This document shows positions 51,880 to 64,000 of a DNA stretch of 64,000 nt, in pieces. The DNA is taken from positions 8,588,242 through 8,652,241 of the forward strand of contig OY978528.1 of NCBI GenBank assembly GCA_963854835.1. The letters run 5' to 3'. The translations under genes were made by a program, and so were the position numbers. The notes beneath the pieces were generated by a model. The model saw only the letters and a program-made list of their open reading frames with translations. It ran no database searches and was not told where the DNA came from. The stretch's first letter is position 1. Each line of letters opens with the position of its first letter. This DNA is from Megamerina dolium (Eukaryota > Arthropoda > Insecta > Diptera > Megamerinidae).

Positions 51880-53220
51880 GCTTATAAAAATATCGAAGGA
51901 AAATCGACAAATAACCCCACAGCTATTTAGGGGTCGGGTGGTTTAGTGTATCACCATTCCCAAACCACTTTTTTACTCTAATATTTTCCTGAAACATATT
52001 ATAATCTCTATCTCTTCTCAATATGGGTACTCCCCTACAAAGCGAACATAAAACCACCAGAAAATCAGCTAAAACACTCAAAGCTACCAAGAGATCGCCT
52101 TTAAAGAGATGAAATGTCAAGCCAACCCCTATTAAGTTTCTGCGCAATTTTATCAGACAAAGCTTACCCTCTATTTCTGGAAATTCCCCTTCAAAACTTC
52201 AAACCTAAAAACATTTCAAAATCGGCAAATGCTACCATAACGATTGAATAATCGCTTCTACAGTTTTAAACAATAAGACAACCTCCATTAATATTTGTCC
52301 ACAATATTTTACTGAAAAAGGATTTCTTTCTCTATATTTCCTTACATATTGCCTCCAGCGTGAAAATATGTAAGGCATAAAAAAAAAATAAATATGTGGC
52401 ACTTAAAGCCCCAAAGGGCACATTGGTCGAGCTTCTCCTCCATTACTGTTGTGCGTCTTAAATTTTGGACAATATTAGAATGGACCTACTTATTTTAGCC
52501 GGTTCCGAACGGCAGAACACTTGTGACATCACTTTTTCTGAGCTTTGTCACAGAGTTCTTTTAGAAGCTTGTTCATGGCAAGTTGTTACTGTCGGAAGCA
52601 TTGCCAATTGCTTGCCGACAGGTGGGTACCATTCGAAAGAAAAATCTTATCGATATTAAATTTGTTATGCATCAGCCGGGGATTGAACCACGACCTACAG
52701 GTCAGAAGGCGAACACACTAACCACTGAGCTACGGCACCCACCTGTAAGGCATAACCTCATTAATTTTTCTCCTCAACATTTTCTTCGTACATAGTTATC
52801 TCCTATTCTCACCCCTTTGCTCTACAAAATAAACCTAGAAAGTAGCTGAAAGCATATATCTTTAAAAATGTCGAAGCATTGCCTCTAGAGATATAAAATG
52901 TAAGGTCCATCCGCAGTAGATATCTTCATAAATGCAGAGGGATTACTTCTAAAGAGGCCACCTATAAGGACGACTCCAATTAGTTTTTCCTTTTCAACAT
53001 TTTATTGAAATGTATATACACCTATCTCAAATCTTTAGTGAGGTTTCCCCATAGAATTTATGTTTATTTTTAATTGGCTCCCATCTCTTTCCAGAGACCT
53101 CTGCAAATATCAAAAAAATTACCAACTCCCAGTAATTTTTAATCTGCAGCATTTCTGCTGAAGACGCAAACTTCCTATCTCCATCCCTTAAAGGGGCTCC
53201 CATAGGGGCTCACGAAGATT
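51880..53220 (+). repeat. CTCTAGAGG-type tandem array inside the PDZ intron, split by a SINE
   Basis: Units near 51890-52060, 52075-52240, 52245-52380, 52757-52870, 52900-53060 and 53070-53215 share GAAAATCGACAAATA-CC, GAGATCGCCTTTAAAGAGATG, CCAT-TAATTTTT-CTC, AACATTTT-CTG, CTATCTCCATCCCTTAAAGG and CTCCC-TACAAA. The SINE at 52381-52743 interrupts a unit. Confidence 0.75.
52381..52743 (-). mobile_element. Full-length tRNA-derived SINE with target-site duplication
   Basis: Exactly flanked by TGTAAGGCATAA (52369-52380 and 52744-52755). On the minus strand it begins with a tRNA-like head: TAGCTCAGTGGTTAGTG matches a polymerase III A box, and GGTTCAATCCCC about 35-40 bases later matches a B box. 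The head is followed by a family-specific body (CCCACCTGTCGGCAAGCAAT, TTCTGCCGTTCGGAACCGG, AAGTAGGTCC, ACGCACAACAGTAATGGA) and a tail GCCACATATTTATTTTTTTT. The body matches the SINE copies at 37017 and 39981, but the 3' tail differs from theirs. This is a retroposed element, not a working tRNA gene. Confidence 0.92.
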
Positions 53221-53910
53221 TCTTAACTTATCGCTTTTCATTCTCTCATTTATTTCGTAATATTACAAAGCATTTATAATATACTCAATATTTACTCACC
53301 ATAATTTGATCAATACGAAATACTTGCTCGGCCCTTATACCGGGTTTGGCTCACACATTATATATACACAAGTACAATTTTATATTCTATACTAAAGTGA
53401 AATTCTAACAAATTAAAAAACGTAACAACTATGTAGATTAAATTTACGATAAAGGTGCAAAAACTAAACAAGCCAAAATGACAAGCAAACACAAAATTGC
53501 GAGCGATAAGACTGACGCGATAAGGTAAATAACAAAACAAAACAAAACAAACAGAAAAATATATACAGAGAACAATTGCAATAACTTGCTAGATAAATAT
53601 GCAGAAATGTTGGAGACTATTGATAATAAGTTACGCCGGTAGTGCAGGGGTGAGTTGCTCGACACAAACTTGGGTAGGTAAGCAGGTAGGTAGATAGGTA
53701 GGTTCATAGGTAGTCGAAGTTGGTGAAAAACAAGCAATTAGTACATATTCTCATTCGGCACGAAACAGTTGTAAACAAACTGATATATAGTTGCGACAAA
53801 TTCATTTACTCTGTTCTACATTTTTATGTATGTATGAGGAAGTCAAGACTCAAGAATAATGCAAATAATTTCTGTCTCTCTCTCTCTCTCTCTCCTCTAC
53901 CAACTTGCAG

Positions 53911-56762
53911 GCCAATCGTTATAGTGGATGATTTGAGTCAACAAAAGTCAACAGAAGCTGTAACAATCAATACATCGTCCAATATGGCTGATGAGATGAA
54001 ATCGGTCGCCGAAGAATCAACCAACATAGTCACACCTCCTCATGCGATTGCAACGCATAGTAAAGCAAAGAAATCGCAATTTATTGGAGTGCCGGTGCTA
54101 CCGCCAACAGTGCCCAATATAGAATTGGAGAAAAGTATACAAAATGCTGATAAGAATAGCAACACAAGCAGCAGCAGTACGAGTACGAGCACAGTGAACG
54201 AATTAATGAATGTGAAAAATAATGCAACTGATGAAGTTATTTTGCAAAAACCCCATGACGACGCAATTAACGATAGCGACGATAAGAAAAAGGGTGCCGG
54301 CAAGTTTGATATCGCTGATGAAGTTGAAGCAATTTTCAAAAGATATCAACAGCCACAAGTTGACGAAGATTTAAGTAAGCAAAATAAACCCAAAACAAAT
54401 ACGGATGCGAACGACGACGCCGACGACGATGACGACGACGACTCCATACAGCCGACGACTCAAAGTGAAACCAAAGTACAGCGAGATCAGGTTAAGACAA
54501 GCTCGAAAGAGAGCAAAATAACACATGCTGAGGATGAGCACGGCGATAAGAAGTCAAGTATCGCAGAATCTAGTGAGACTACAACCACCGAATCATCGGT
54601 AACATCCACTGAGAAATCCAGCAGTGAAATGAGTGAACAAGTCAAAACAACAACGACTAAGAAAAAGGTTATCAAAACATCCACCTCATCATCACAAGTG
54701 ATTGAAAGTAAGATCATAGATTCGCTAGATGATTTACCGGAGGAATTCAAAAAAGTTTTGGATGCCAACAAAACGACGACAATGACGGAAGAGTCGCCCA
54801 AATTGCATCAACAACAGAATGCACCAATTGCATTCACTCTACAACCATATTCGGAACGCAAAGGTAATACGAAAATTACCGTCCTCGAAGAACGCCAATT
54901 CGAAAGTGATCAGAAGGCATACACTGAAATACGTACACGCGATGCTGACGGTGAGGAGAAATTACAAAAGAGCTCCGAGTCACAAAAGGAAAAAGCCAAA
55001 TTGAAACGAGTCAAAAGTTCCGATAGTTTAGATGATGTTTCAAATGCTGCTGCTGCTGCTGCCGCCGGTGCTGCTTCAACTACCTCCGCTGCAGCGAATA
55101 CGACAAACGAAATTAAACCGATAACTGTCACCGCTACAGCGGAGACACGCCTATCGGAGATGGCCGATAATCCACAAGATAGACAAAGTATTTCACGGGG
55201 TATTTTGAATTTATCGGAGTGTGGCAAACAATTGCAAAAGACCAACGATGGTGGGGTAGAATTGATCGAATGTGAACATCAAGTGCAAGAAATCTTTGAA
55301 GATTCCGAGCAAGTGCTCAAGAATGGTAAGAAATTACAAACGGTCAATCATTTGGATGATGCAAATGAAATGAAACCGAGCTTAGTGCGTGATTTCCAAG
55401 AAACTTTTACGGTGGACAGAGATGGTGAAAAGCAAGTGACTAAACGCAATGAGATAACTAAAGAGACGGGACCAAAAAAGGGTGCCAAGTTGCTGAAGAA
55501 AACCGACGATGAGAAACGTCTGGAGTGGGAAGCACAAAAACTAATCGAAAGCTATCAGAAGGTGAAGAAAGAAGCGGAGAAATTATTTCAAAATGATTTC
55601 GCCGATGAAAAAGATGCAGGCGGTTTTGATTTGAGTGGATTCGAAGCGGAACAAAAGCAAAATGAAATGGCATCGAGCGTCGAGGCAGCGACAAGAGCCC
55701 AACCTAATGGTAAGAGTAACAAGGAAGCAACACATTATACAAATGACTTTTTAGAAAATGAACGCAAATTTATGCAGCAAGAAAAGCGACAACTTTCTAA
55801 TGCTGTCACAAAGCCAACAAAGGATTCCATTAAACGTGATGAGAGAATGGATGACATCAACTTGTTGGAGGATGAGCCCGTCTATGTATTACACAAAAAT
55901 GTTATTAGTAAAGAACGAAAAGAGAAGATAACTGAAGAAGCGATGCCTGCAAAAAAAGCAAAACTAATCGAAGTTGTACAGATTGAAGAATCTACAACAC
56001 CAACTGAATTGATAGCAAATCCATCACTGGGTTCCAAAGGAGAAAAGTCACCATTTGATATACCAATTGTTAAACAAATGCCATCATCACCACTACTACC
56101 AACACCACATAAACGTGAATCGAAGCCAACACCAACGAAACGTGTAATGGCCACGGCAGAGCAATCAATTAATACAGCAGAACCCGCAACATCAATCATC
56201 ACCACCACCAGTACCATTACACCGAAATTCATGCCCCCCAAGCAATTAGAACGTATTATTGTTGGTGGCGTTGAACAACAATTGAACAATGACAATGTAA
56301 TTGCTGCCAAAAAGCCAATTATCACATTGGTCAGTAACGATTTGCCAACTGAAATGATTACATCATCAAAGCAAATGCCGAAAAATACCATAGTTGCCAC
56401 TACGCCAATAACAACACCACCACCAATTGTTGAATCCATCAACATTATTAGCAGCAGCAGCAGTAATAATAATAGAAATGACAGCGAAACTAACCGTGAA
56501 CTACATTTGGAAACGATCAACTTGCCCAATGAAATACAGAAAAAGCATAAACGTCAGCCGGCGGTGAAAGGAGATAATGCAGCAGCCGCAACAGCAACAT
56601 TAATGTCATCAACATCATCATCAGCCGATTCAATAGACAGTGTTGCTATGGAGATTGTTGCGGAAGCAAATGCCATTGAATCAAATTCAGATGATGTTGA
56701 TGATGACGATGATGATGATGATGTTGATGAACATGTGAGAAAATTGGATGCAAATGAAGAAG
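53911..56762 (+). CDS. PDZ-domain scaffold protein, second coding exon (about residues 984-1933), continues beyond
   Basis: Exon defined by the TTGCAG acceptor and the G|GTAAGT donor at 56763. It supplies one base to the split Gly codon, then 950 codons, and ends with one base of the next codon. The upstream in-frame ATG at 53720 lies in the intron, so it is not the start. The protein is mostly disordered and charged: poly-Asp runs (near 54410-54445 and 56690-56730), Ser/Thr-rich repeats, an alanine tract (about 55045-55075), and a Lys/Glu-rich stretch predicted to be helical or coiled coil (about 55480-55610, ..RLEWEAQKLIESYQKVKKE..). No second PDZ or catalytic domain is visible. Repeated acidic and basic tracts suggest interactions rather than catalysis. 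The remaining 3' exons are not in the window or are too short for me to find. Confidence 0.93.
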
Positions 56763-57413
56763 GTAAGTGGTATTATGATTTCTGTAAAATAAAGTTTTAC
56801 ATTTAATAGCTAGATAGTTATGACATATTACAATTTAAATACATTCATAAATATTATTTATAGTTGAATTTGAAATACAATAAGCCTTTCTAAATTCATA
56901 TTCCTACAAAATATGTAATTTGCTATTTCAATCAGAAATTAAATTCATATACTACATACAAGTTCTATTTTGCGTAATTTCATAATCAAAACATAATCAT
57001 TGCAAATTGTTTTTACCTTGCAATATGTCCAATGGGCATGTGTTTTCAATGTAATTGGATTAATGTACAACAGATATATGAGTATGAAATAAAACAGAAA
57101 TTGTTTGCCTTTCAATTTTTCGATAAGATTGCTTGATTTTTTTGAGGCAACTTAGTATATGTTTATTGGTTCAAAAAAAAAAAAAAGGAATGAAAGAGTT
57201 CTTTTGTTAAAATAAAAAAATTTTTCAACATTTCTATAGCTTGTTTATGGTTGTATCGTCGTTCATTTAATACGGAGAGCAAATAGCCATAGTTTTATGC
57301 GAAAGCGAAAGCTTCTCAGAATTATATAAATATTAACAAATTCCTTACATACCACAGTGCTACAAAACTCTAAAAATATACTGTACACTAAACAAAATAT
57401 CATGAAAGGTTTA
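56763..57413 (+). other. Start of the next PDZ-gene intron
   Basis: Begins GTAAGTGG. AT-rich, with an A run at about 57172-57186. If the donor is used, the intron runs at least to the end of the window, since no good continuing exon was found. Confidence 0.55.
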
Positions 57414-58698
57414 TGAGATAGTCCCAGAACTACCCGATCTAACAAAGAAAACACAACAATATTTTTCTTGATTTCTCAACATAATCTCCTTTTAGCTCTA
57501 TATACACTTTTCCCAGCGATATTGTATAGCTTCGATACACTGTTTATAGTATGAACTGTCTAGCTCATTAAAATAGCCATCTACCGCAGACTCTATCTCT
57601 TCATTGTTTGCAAATCTCTTCTACCATCAATCCATTTTTTGAAATTTGGAAATAGAAAAAAAATCCGAAGGAGTTAAATCTGGCGAATAAGGTGCGTGCT
57701 GAAGCAATTCAAGCTTTAACTCATTGATTTTGGTCATCGCAATAGCGGATGTGTGAACTGGTGCATTGTCTTGATGAAACAATACTTTCTTTTTCGCCAA
57801 ATGCGGCCTTTTTTCTCTTTAATTTCATCACTTAAACGCTGAAACAAATTAGCATAATACTCGCCGTCTTTTATTGTTTTTCCTTTTTGAAGATAATCAA
57901 TAAAAATGACACGTGAATTTCAAGAAATAGACGCCATAACCTTGCCTGCAGATGAAACTGTCTTCGCCTTCTTTGGACACGATTCTCCCCTTTCAGTCCA
58001 CTGTTTTGACTGCTCTTTTGTCTCAGGTGTGAAATGGTGGAACCATGTCTCATCCATGATTACGAATCGACGCAAAAGTTCGGCTTTATTATTGTGAAAC
58101 ATCGCCAAACACTCTACAGTTGTTTTGGTTCTATGGTGAACAAACACGGCACCCATCTTGCACACAGCTGTTTCATCTCCAAATTTTCGGTCAATATACG
58201 ATGTATAGCACTGTTTGAAATGCCTGTAGCTCAATTAGCTTACTCATCTTCAGCCGGCGATCATCCAATACAATTTTTTGTATTTTCTTAATCGTTTCTG
58301 GTGTGGTCACCTCAATTGGTTGACCACTACGGTGTTCGCCTTGGCAGCTCATCTCGTTTAAACTCTGTCACCCAATAATATTTTATGGTCGTAAACGAAG
58401 GAGCAGACTCCCCCAGAGTAGAATCTAGTTCGGCTTTAATATTCGTTGGACTTAGATCTTTGAAATTAAAATATTGAATTAGATAACGGTGACCAATTTT
58501 TTGCATGTTTACAAATTCACAGAGGTCGTTAACTTTCGATGGCTCCAAAAAAAAAAAAAAAAAAAATACTAAACAACGTGGCGCCTTGAAACTTAAAATA
58601 TATATCTTATAACGTTGCCACTTGCACCAAAGTAATTGTTTTCAAACTACTGCCGCCTACTATTTCTGTCAGGTCGGGTATTTTTGGGACCGCCCTCG
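57414..58698 (-). pseudogene. Near full-length mariner element (1.29 kb), dead transposase
   Basis: TA target sites at 57412-57413 and 58699-58700. Ends TGAGATAGTCCCAGAACTAC (left) and, reversed, CGAGGGCGGTCCCAAAAATA (right) form imperfect inverted repeats of about 28 bases. On the minus strand the N-terminus (EFVNMQKIGHRYLI.., ending in a remnant of VAEFKRG) is at 58327-58548. VIMDETWFHHFTPETKEQSK with the first Asp lies at 57920-58234, FHQDNAPVHTSAIAMT with the second at about 57735-57785, and PYSPDLTPSDFF with the third at about 57665-57700; these last two are 34 residues apart. Stops and frameshifts interrupt the frame. Related to irritans-type mariners, but a different lineage from the 21.2 and 46.6 kb copies. 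Confidence 0.93.
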
Positions 58699-58700
58699 TA

Positions 58701-60735
58701 TAGATGGTCGAGAAGTAATGAAACATTTTATTCGAGCAAATGTTGCAAAGAAATTCATACTTAAGCTTTATTCCTATGTATCAGTTTGAAAGTATTTAAT
58801 GTGAGGGCATTAAGGCTTGTTCTAAAAAAAAAATTTTATCACAAAAATATCATTGTAGAAGACTAGAGTAAGAGTAGAGTATTATGTAGAATATGGAATT
58901 CTACTAATTTATATTCACTTTATGCAATCATACGTACATACTTTATGTCTTTGTATGATTCACTTGCACAATTATTTACATTTGCTGGGAATACAAGGCA
59001 ATATAATAACATAAATATACTCTTAACTACACAAACACAAAATAGGAAGTAATAAAAACTGATTTAATAAAAAAAAAATTTATTATGTTTTTTTTTTCAA
59101 ATTTCAATAAATTTAATTAAAATTTTGTTGAACTTGCGTATAATATTTCCATTATTTTGCAAGACTAAATATTTTATAATTATGTATATATAATTTACAA
59201 TGCATACGAGAGTATGCTACAATTAAATGATCACAAATGAACTCTTAGTACAAATTTAATCAACTGGATAAACCAGATAAAAATTATTTGAATTGCATTC
59301 AAATCAATTAAATCAATTAGATATGATTTTCAGTTTAATATTTTAATGGATTCATAACGCATTATTTCCTGTTGAAATTGAAAATAAACAATCACTCAGT
59401 TCAATGTGGCAATAAACTCAGCTATATGATAATAAAGTTGACCCCCAAATAATGCCTTTACTCCATATAGGCGGAGAAGGAGCACACAACAACAAAAAAA
59501 TGAAAAATAAAATAACGAGACAGCTTATAATAACCGCAAACAAAACAAAAAAAATAATAACAAAATTTTAAATTCACACCACAATTGCTAGTTGCTAATA
59601 TAATACTACATATACATGTATATAGTATTTCATAAAATTCGTGCATCATTCATACAATTTAATGTGTGTGCTGTTTGTTGGTAAATGCTCGAGCTGCTAC
59701 CGCAACGCAATGTATTATAGTGGCTCTCATTATTGTATTCCGCACTTACTCTTGGTAAACCGCAACGCAGAGACCTGAATTTGTTGACGTAAAACCAAAA
59801 AAAAACATAAAATTTACGTGCGAAATAATCTGTTGAATGGGCGTACAAATAATCTTGCATCAATTATCATTGCTATGTGATGTGCACTGAATGTAAAATG
59901 AGATTTATGCCATAATGCATACTCATCACATACAAACACATATACATACCTACACACACACACACACACACACACGCATATATATGTGTAAATCCATAAA
60001 ATAGTGCAACTCACAATAAAATAAAAGACAAAAGGCCAAACGGCATGCAAAATTCTATAGAACGGTGGGCCAAATGAGGCAAGCAATAACTATACGAATT
60101 CATGTATATACTCTCATATAAATATTTTCATATGCATATGAGTATTGCTTGTTGTACACAATGTTCTTACTCATTGTGTTGCAATCACGTTCGTATATAC
60201 ATGTATACAAACATATATATTGCATATACATGTATCCTCGTACGCGTAAATTGTAAATTGGCATTGACAGTTATTATAGTCGAATTATTGTGGTTGGTGT
60301 TATTCTTCTTCTTGTTGTTGTTGCTTTTGTGGTGTAAATATAGCAAAAAAAAAAAAAAACGTTATATGAAAATTTAATCTATTTTTAGATTAATAATATA
60401 TAATAATGAATACCTGTAGACGACTGAGGTTTTGTTGCCTCGTTTTATCCGAATTCAATGTTTATATGCAAATGTATACTTTTTTCGATGTGGATTCAAA
60501 ATGTTGACAAACATTTGTATAAAATATATAATTGGATGGTATTAGCGAATAGTCGTTTAAAATTAACTAAATATTTATATTTTTTTTTATGAAAATAAAA
60601 ATTTGTTCTTCAAAATGGTTAAACACAATATCGGATAAAAATAATTTATGTCTTAAAATAATCATGGCAATTTTTGCAAGTATATTTATCGAATAAAATT
60701 AGTAAATTATAATAAATTGCATATCTTCTTGCTCA
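58701..60735. other. AT-rich intronic/intergenic DNA with a (CA)n tract
   Basis: (CA)n at about 59952-59975; (TTG)n near 60313-60324. Small open frames at 59458-60377 are low-complexity. No gene recognised. Confidence 0.5.
59952..59975. repeat. (CA)n microsatellite
   Basis: About twelve uninterrupted CA units. Confidence 0.9.
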
Positions 60736-61715
60736 AAGAATACAAACATATATTCGAAAACATACTTTTGTATGAGAGATAGGTGTTGTTTTTATCCGGT
60801 GCCACATATTAACGAATTCATCCATTTATTAATAAAAAATTTAATCCTATATACCAAATTTCGGCACCATAGCTTTGTATTTTCGTACAGAAAGTGGGAA
60901 AACATACATATGCAAACATAAATTTTATATGACAGATAGGTGTAGTTTTTATCCGATTCTGTCTATTCTCAAACTAGTTTATTAATTAGTAATTTCAATA
61001 ACACAAACCGCGTCTCAGCTTGATTACTTTATATTCTCAAAGTGTGCAAAGTGTGAAAATATACATTTGAAAACAAACATTTTGTATGGAAAGTAGTTGT
61101 AATTTTTATCCGATTTTGAAAATTTTTAAAGCAGCTAATACACAACTAATTATAATTGCAAATATCAAGTTTCAATTTAATTACCTCATATTTTCGTGTA
61201 AAAAATATGAAAACATGAATTAATTTGTATGGTAGGTAGGCGTAGTTTTTATCCGATTTTATCAAATTTTATCCGATTTTATCCAATATCAAATTCTGTT
61301 CATTTATTAACAAAACTAATTGTATATACCAAGTTTCAAATTGATAACTTTATATTTTTTTGTGCGAAATGTGTAAAAAAATACATTTGAAAACATACTT
61401 TTATATGTTTATGTATTAATAATTTTTATCCGATTATGCCCAATTTTCAATTAGCGCATATATTAGTGAATATGTATAAAATTTATCAATTTTCAACTTG
61501 TTAGCATTATATTTTTGTGCAAAAAGTGTGAAAATATACCATCATTCCTATGGAAGATATGCGTAATTTTTATCCAATTTTATCCACTGTTAAACGCGTC
61601 CATTTGTTAGTGAGAATAATCGTATCTACCAAGTTTCATGTCGATAACTTTATGTTTTCGTGTGAAAAGTCCATAATTATACATTCGAAAGCATGCATTT
61701 GTATGGGAGATATGT
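60736..61715 (+). repeat. ~153-bp tandem array, seven units, plus orientation
   Basis: TTTGTATGAGAGATAGGTG-like cores near 60770, 60928, 61084, 61227, 61404, 61548 and 61701, steps of 143-177 bases. Each is followed by TAGTTTTTATCCGATTTT, a TTTATTAGT block, TACCAAGTTTCA-CTTGATAACTTTATA and TTTTCGTG-AAAAAGTGTGAAAAC. Near 61258-61285 a TTTTATCCGATT motif is locally repeated, which lengthens that unit. Confidence 0.85.
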
Positions 61716-63015
61716 CTGGCTAAAAGTACTCTTGAGTGTAAAAAATTAAAAAAATGGGATTAATGTTCTTTTTCAATTTAAAAAGATATCATTTCAAAAT
61801 ATCTAATTTACATATAACCGACCACTTTTAGCAAATAATTTCAGATCCCAAAAGGGTGTGATATTGTTAAGGATATAAGCATCGTAAGCTACCAAATATT
61901 TGACATATTAATTTAGAAGAAAAAGTTACCCATAAAATAGCTATATAACCTGTTTGGAAAAATGAGAATATATTTTGGTTGTCTGGGAAAATTTAATTCT
62001 ATCTATAATCTATATAATTCGTATTTGCATTTGTAAGAATCATTCATTTCTCTTGCATATTTGAAATTGTTTTAGCCTGCAAAATGCTATTTATTACCAT
62101 ACTTTCATTTATTTAGTCATTCAGTCAGTCAGTTGGTCATTCAAACAAACATGTCAATGAGAATGAATGCTATATAGCCATATTTTCTCATAACTACTGA
62201 GAATGAACGAATATATTATAAAAATATAGTATATGGCTCCGCAGGCAATAAAGTCAATTTTTGCCATGAGAATTTTATTGATTGTTGTTGTTGTTTTAGT
62301 TATTGTACGATACCACACCAACATGGTACATCTTTATATGCCTATGTACTCGTATTATTGTCGTGACATGTCAACTGAATATTCAATTGATTTGTATGCA
62401 TGATTAAAAGAACATTAATGGATGAATAAAAATATTGAGGAATGTGATGGAGGAAATGGGGGAGAAAGAAAGAGAATTTCACTTGCAGTAATACTCGTAT
62501 TTCATGAAAGGTACTTGAAAAATTTGTTGGTTTTATTTTCTTTGTGTGACAGTTTATGAGCCATTTTATTTATTCTTTATACGATACAGGTCATGAATCT
62601 GATATTGAAATGAGTGAAAGCATATTTCTTGTATACAGGATATGTGTTTGTAAAAAAAAAAAATTTTTTTTCAACACAAAGTAAAAGTTCAATAGTGCAT
62701 AGTGAAATGTGTTCAATTATAGTAAAAGAGTTATTATAAAAATATTAAATCCTGTAGTACTTTCAACTTTCAGAAATGTTAATATCATCTTTAATGCTAT
62801 AAAGATTTGAGTGGCTATATAATTATACAATTATTATATATTTGACATGTAACATACATGCATTTTTAGTATACTATATATTAAAAAAGAGTCAAGTTGA
62901 AGGTGGATTTTTTTTTTTTTTGTATTTAAATTAATATTATCATACATTTCGAAAAAAAAAAATTAAGTTATCTAGCTAAAACTTGTTGTGTCCGATTATA
63001 TTTGCTAGATAAAAG
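61716..63015. other. AT-rich non-coding DNA
   Basis: No gene or repeat family recognised beyond homopolymers (for example near 62649 and 62911) and a CATTCAGTCAGTCAGTTGG tract near 62118. Confidence 0.5.
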
Positions 63016-63745
63016 ATGAGTTTGATAATGAACGCAATCGGATGAAAATTACGTATACCTCCCATAAAAAAGTCTATTTTCAATATAATTTTTTTATTTT
63101 TTTCGCACAAAAATATTAAACTATTACGATAAAATTTGGCCTATGAGATTATATTTATAAGAAACTATATTAGTTAAAGAATGAATAAAATCGGATGAAA
63201 ATCAAGCCTACCTCCCTTACAAAAATATGCTTTCAAAAGACTATTTTAATAATTTGTGCACATTGAACATTAAGTTAAAAAGCTAAAACTTGGCACATTT
63301 AATTATATTTACTAGATAAAAGTTTAGTTGGAGAATGGATAAAATCGGATGAAAATCAAGCCTATCTCCCATACAAAAGTATGCTTTCAAACCAATGATT
63401 TCACACTTTTCGCACCAAAAAAAATTATGTTATCAAGCTAAAACTCAGCATATATGATTATATTTACAAGATATTAGATAATTTAAAGAATGAATAAAAT
63501 CGGATGAAAATCAAGCCTACCTCCCATACAAAAGTATTCTTTCAAACGAATGATTTCACACTTTTCGCACCAAAAAAATTATGTTATCAAGCTAAAACTC
63601 AGCGTATATGATTATATTTACTAGATATTAGATAATTTTGAAAATGAATAAAATCAGATGAAAATCAAGCCTACCTCCCATACAAAAGTATACTATCATA
63701 TGAATATTTCCACAGTTTTCATATGAAAATATAAAGTTATCAAGC
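63016..63745 (-). repeat. ~154-bp tandem array, five units, minus orientation
   Basis: CCTACCTCCCATACAAAAGT-type cores start at about 63054, 63207, 63361, 63516 and 63670, steps 153-155 bases. Units share ATAAAATCGGATGAAAATCAAG, TTTCACACTTTTCGCACC, TTATGTTATCAAGCTAAAAC and ATGATTATATTTACTAGAT. Reverse orientation to the array at 60.7 kb. Confidence 0.92.
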
Positions 63746-64000
63746 TAAAATCGAGTACATATGATTACATTTATATCGTTCTATCGACTAACTAAAAAAC
63801 AAACCTAGAATATCTAGCTACAAGCAATAAATTGGTTCATCATTGCTAATAGAGTTGGTACGTATATCATATTTTCTCATCAGTAAACATGATTCATTGA
63901 TGTCCCTTTCTTTACTAAAGCCGTCCATTGTTCCTTTTAATGCTATGAGCTATTATATAAGCTTGCGCTTTTATATCATTACGTGCGTATGTATGTATCG
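63746..64000. other. AT-rich non-coding DNA to window end
   Basis: Nothing recognised. Confidence 0.4.

Larger units (their letters stand above)
51207..53910 (+). other. Intron of the PDZ gene (2,704 bases, phase 2)
   Basis: Donor G|GTAAGT at 51207. Acceptor CTACCAACTTGCAG at 53897-53910, preceded by a (TC)n pyrimidine tract at 53875-53894. Joining GG + G gives Gly and keeps both exons in frame (..LPNG|PIVIVDD..). Its interior holds a repeat array and a SINE. Confidence 0.9.

Noticed and set aside
52670..52743. A tRNA gene on the minus strand
   Set aside because: A and B boxes are good, but the sequence continues into a SINE body, has target duplications, and I could not fold a convincing complete cloverleaf.
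53720..53910. ATG-initiated N-terminal extension of the second exon's open frame
   Set aside because: The stretch contains the (TC)n polypyrimidine tract and a TTGCAG acceptor, and splicing at 53911 joins in phase with the first exon, so these 63 codons are intron.
55882..56529. Minus-strand open frame of 215 codons inside the second PDZ exon
   Set aside because: Antisense shadow of the coding exon, Ile/Val/Leu-rich only because the sense strand is Asn/Thr/Ser-rich.

Overview
The window is very AT-rich nuclear DNA of a higher fly (Brachycera, Schizophora). Base composition, long homopolymer and CAA/CAG-type tracts, GTAAGT-type splice donors, several mariner lineages and (GGAC)n-bearing dispersed repeats all fit; a tephritid fruit fly is the best guess, but no single base proves the genus. 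Most of the 64 kb is intron or intergenic DNA packed with old repeats. There are no rRNA genes, no true tRNA genes, no CRISPR arrays and no bacterial-style operons.

Two genuine protein-coding genes can be supported. (1) On the minus strand, 27224-30091, lies a complete five-exon gene for a secreted trypsin-type serine protease of 335 residues. It has a signal peptide, a Cys-containing pro-domain, an R|IVGG activation site, the H/D/S triad and a trypsin-type S1 Asp; all four introns keep the reading frame. (2) On the plus strand, two large coding exons (48259-51206 and 53911-56762) join in frame across a 2.7 kb intron and encode at least 1,933 residues of a PDZ-domain scaffold protein. The rest of the protein is mostly disordered. 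It carries an SH3-type proline motif, two YENV motifs, a striking cluster of S/T-x-I-P motifs and acidic tracts. The gene continues beyond 56762 and probably also has upstream non-coding exons.

Layout. 1-1.08 kb: relic Tc1/mariner-type transposase. 2.5-21 kb: non-genic, filled with several degenerate tandem-repeat families. 21.2-22.0 kb: internally deleted mariner of the irritans/Himar type. 23.15-24.74 kb: dispersed element with 13-bp inverted ends, ~155-bp internal repeats and a (GGAC)13 tract. 26.0-26.8 kb: another ~155-bp array. 27.2-30.1 kb: protease gene, whose second intron holds a 153-bp tandem array. 31.2-35.0 kb: two inverted copies of one mariner family. 36.4-40.2 kb: repeat array and two SINE copies. 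41.9-44.8 kb: a 153-bp array and a ~158-bp array. 46.57-47.80 kb: near full-length dead mariner. 48.0-56.8 kb: the PDZ gene, with a third SINE inside its intron. 57.4-58.7 kb: another near full-length dead mariner in the next intron. 60.7-63.7 kb: two more ~153-bp arrays.

The most unusual signals are the S/T-x-I-P cluster in the PDZ protein (a possible microtubule plus-end link), the repeated use of a ~153-158 bp period with a shared TTTGTATGGGAG core in many separate arrays on both strands, and a SINE family whose three copies have target-site duplications and two different 3' tails, one made of TTAGG-like units. No wholly new system (defence, regulatory or otherwise) could be demonstrated.
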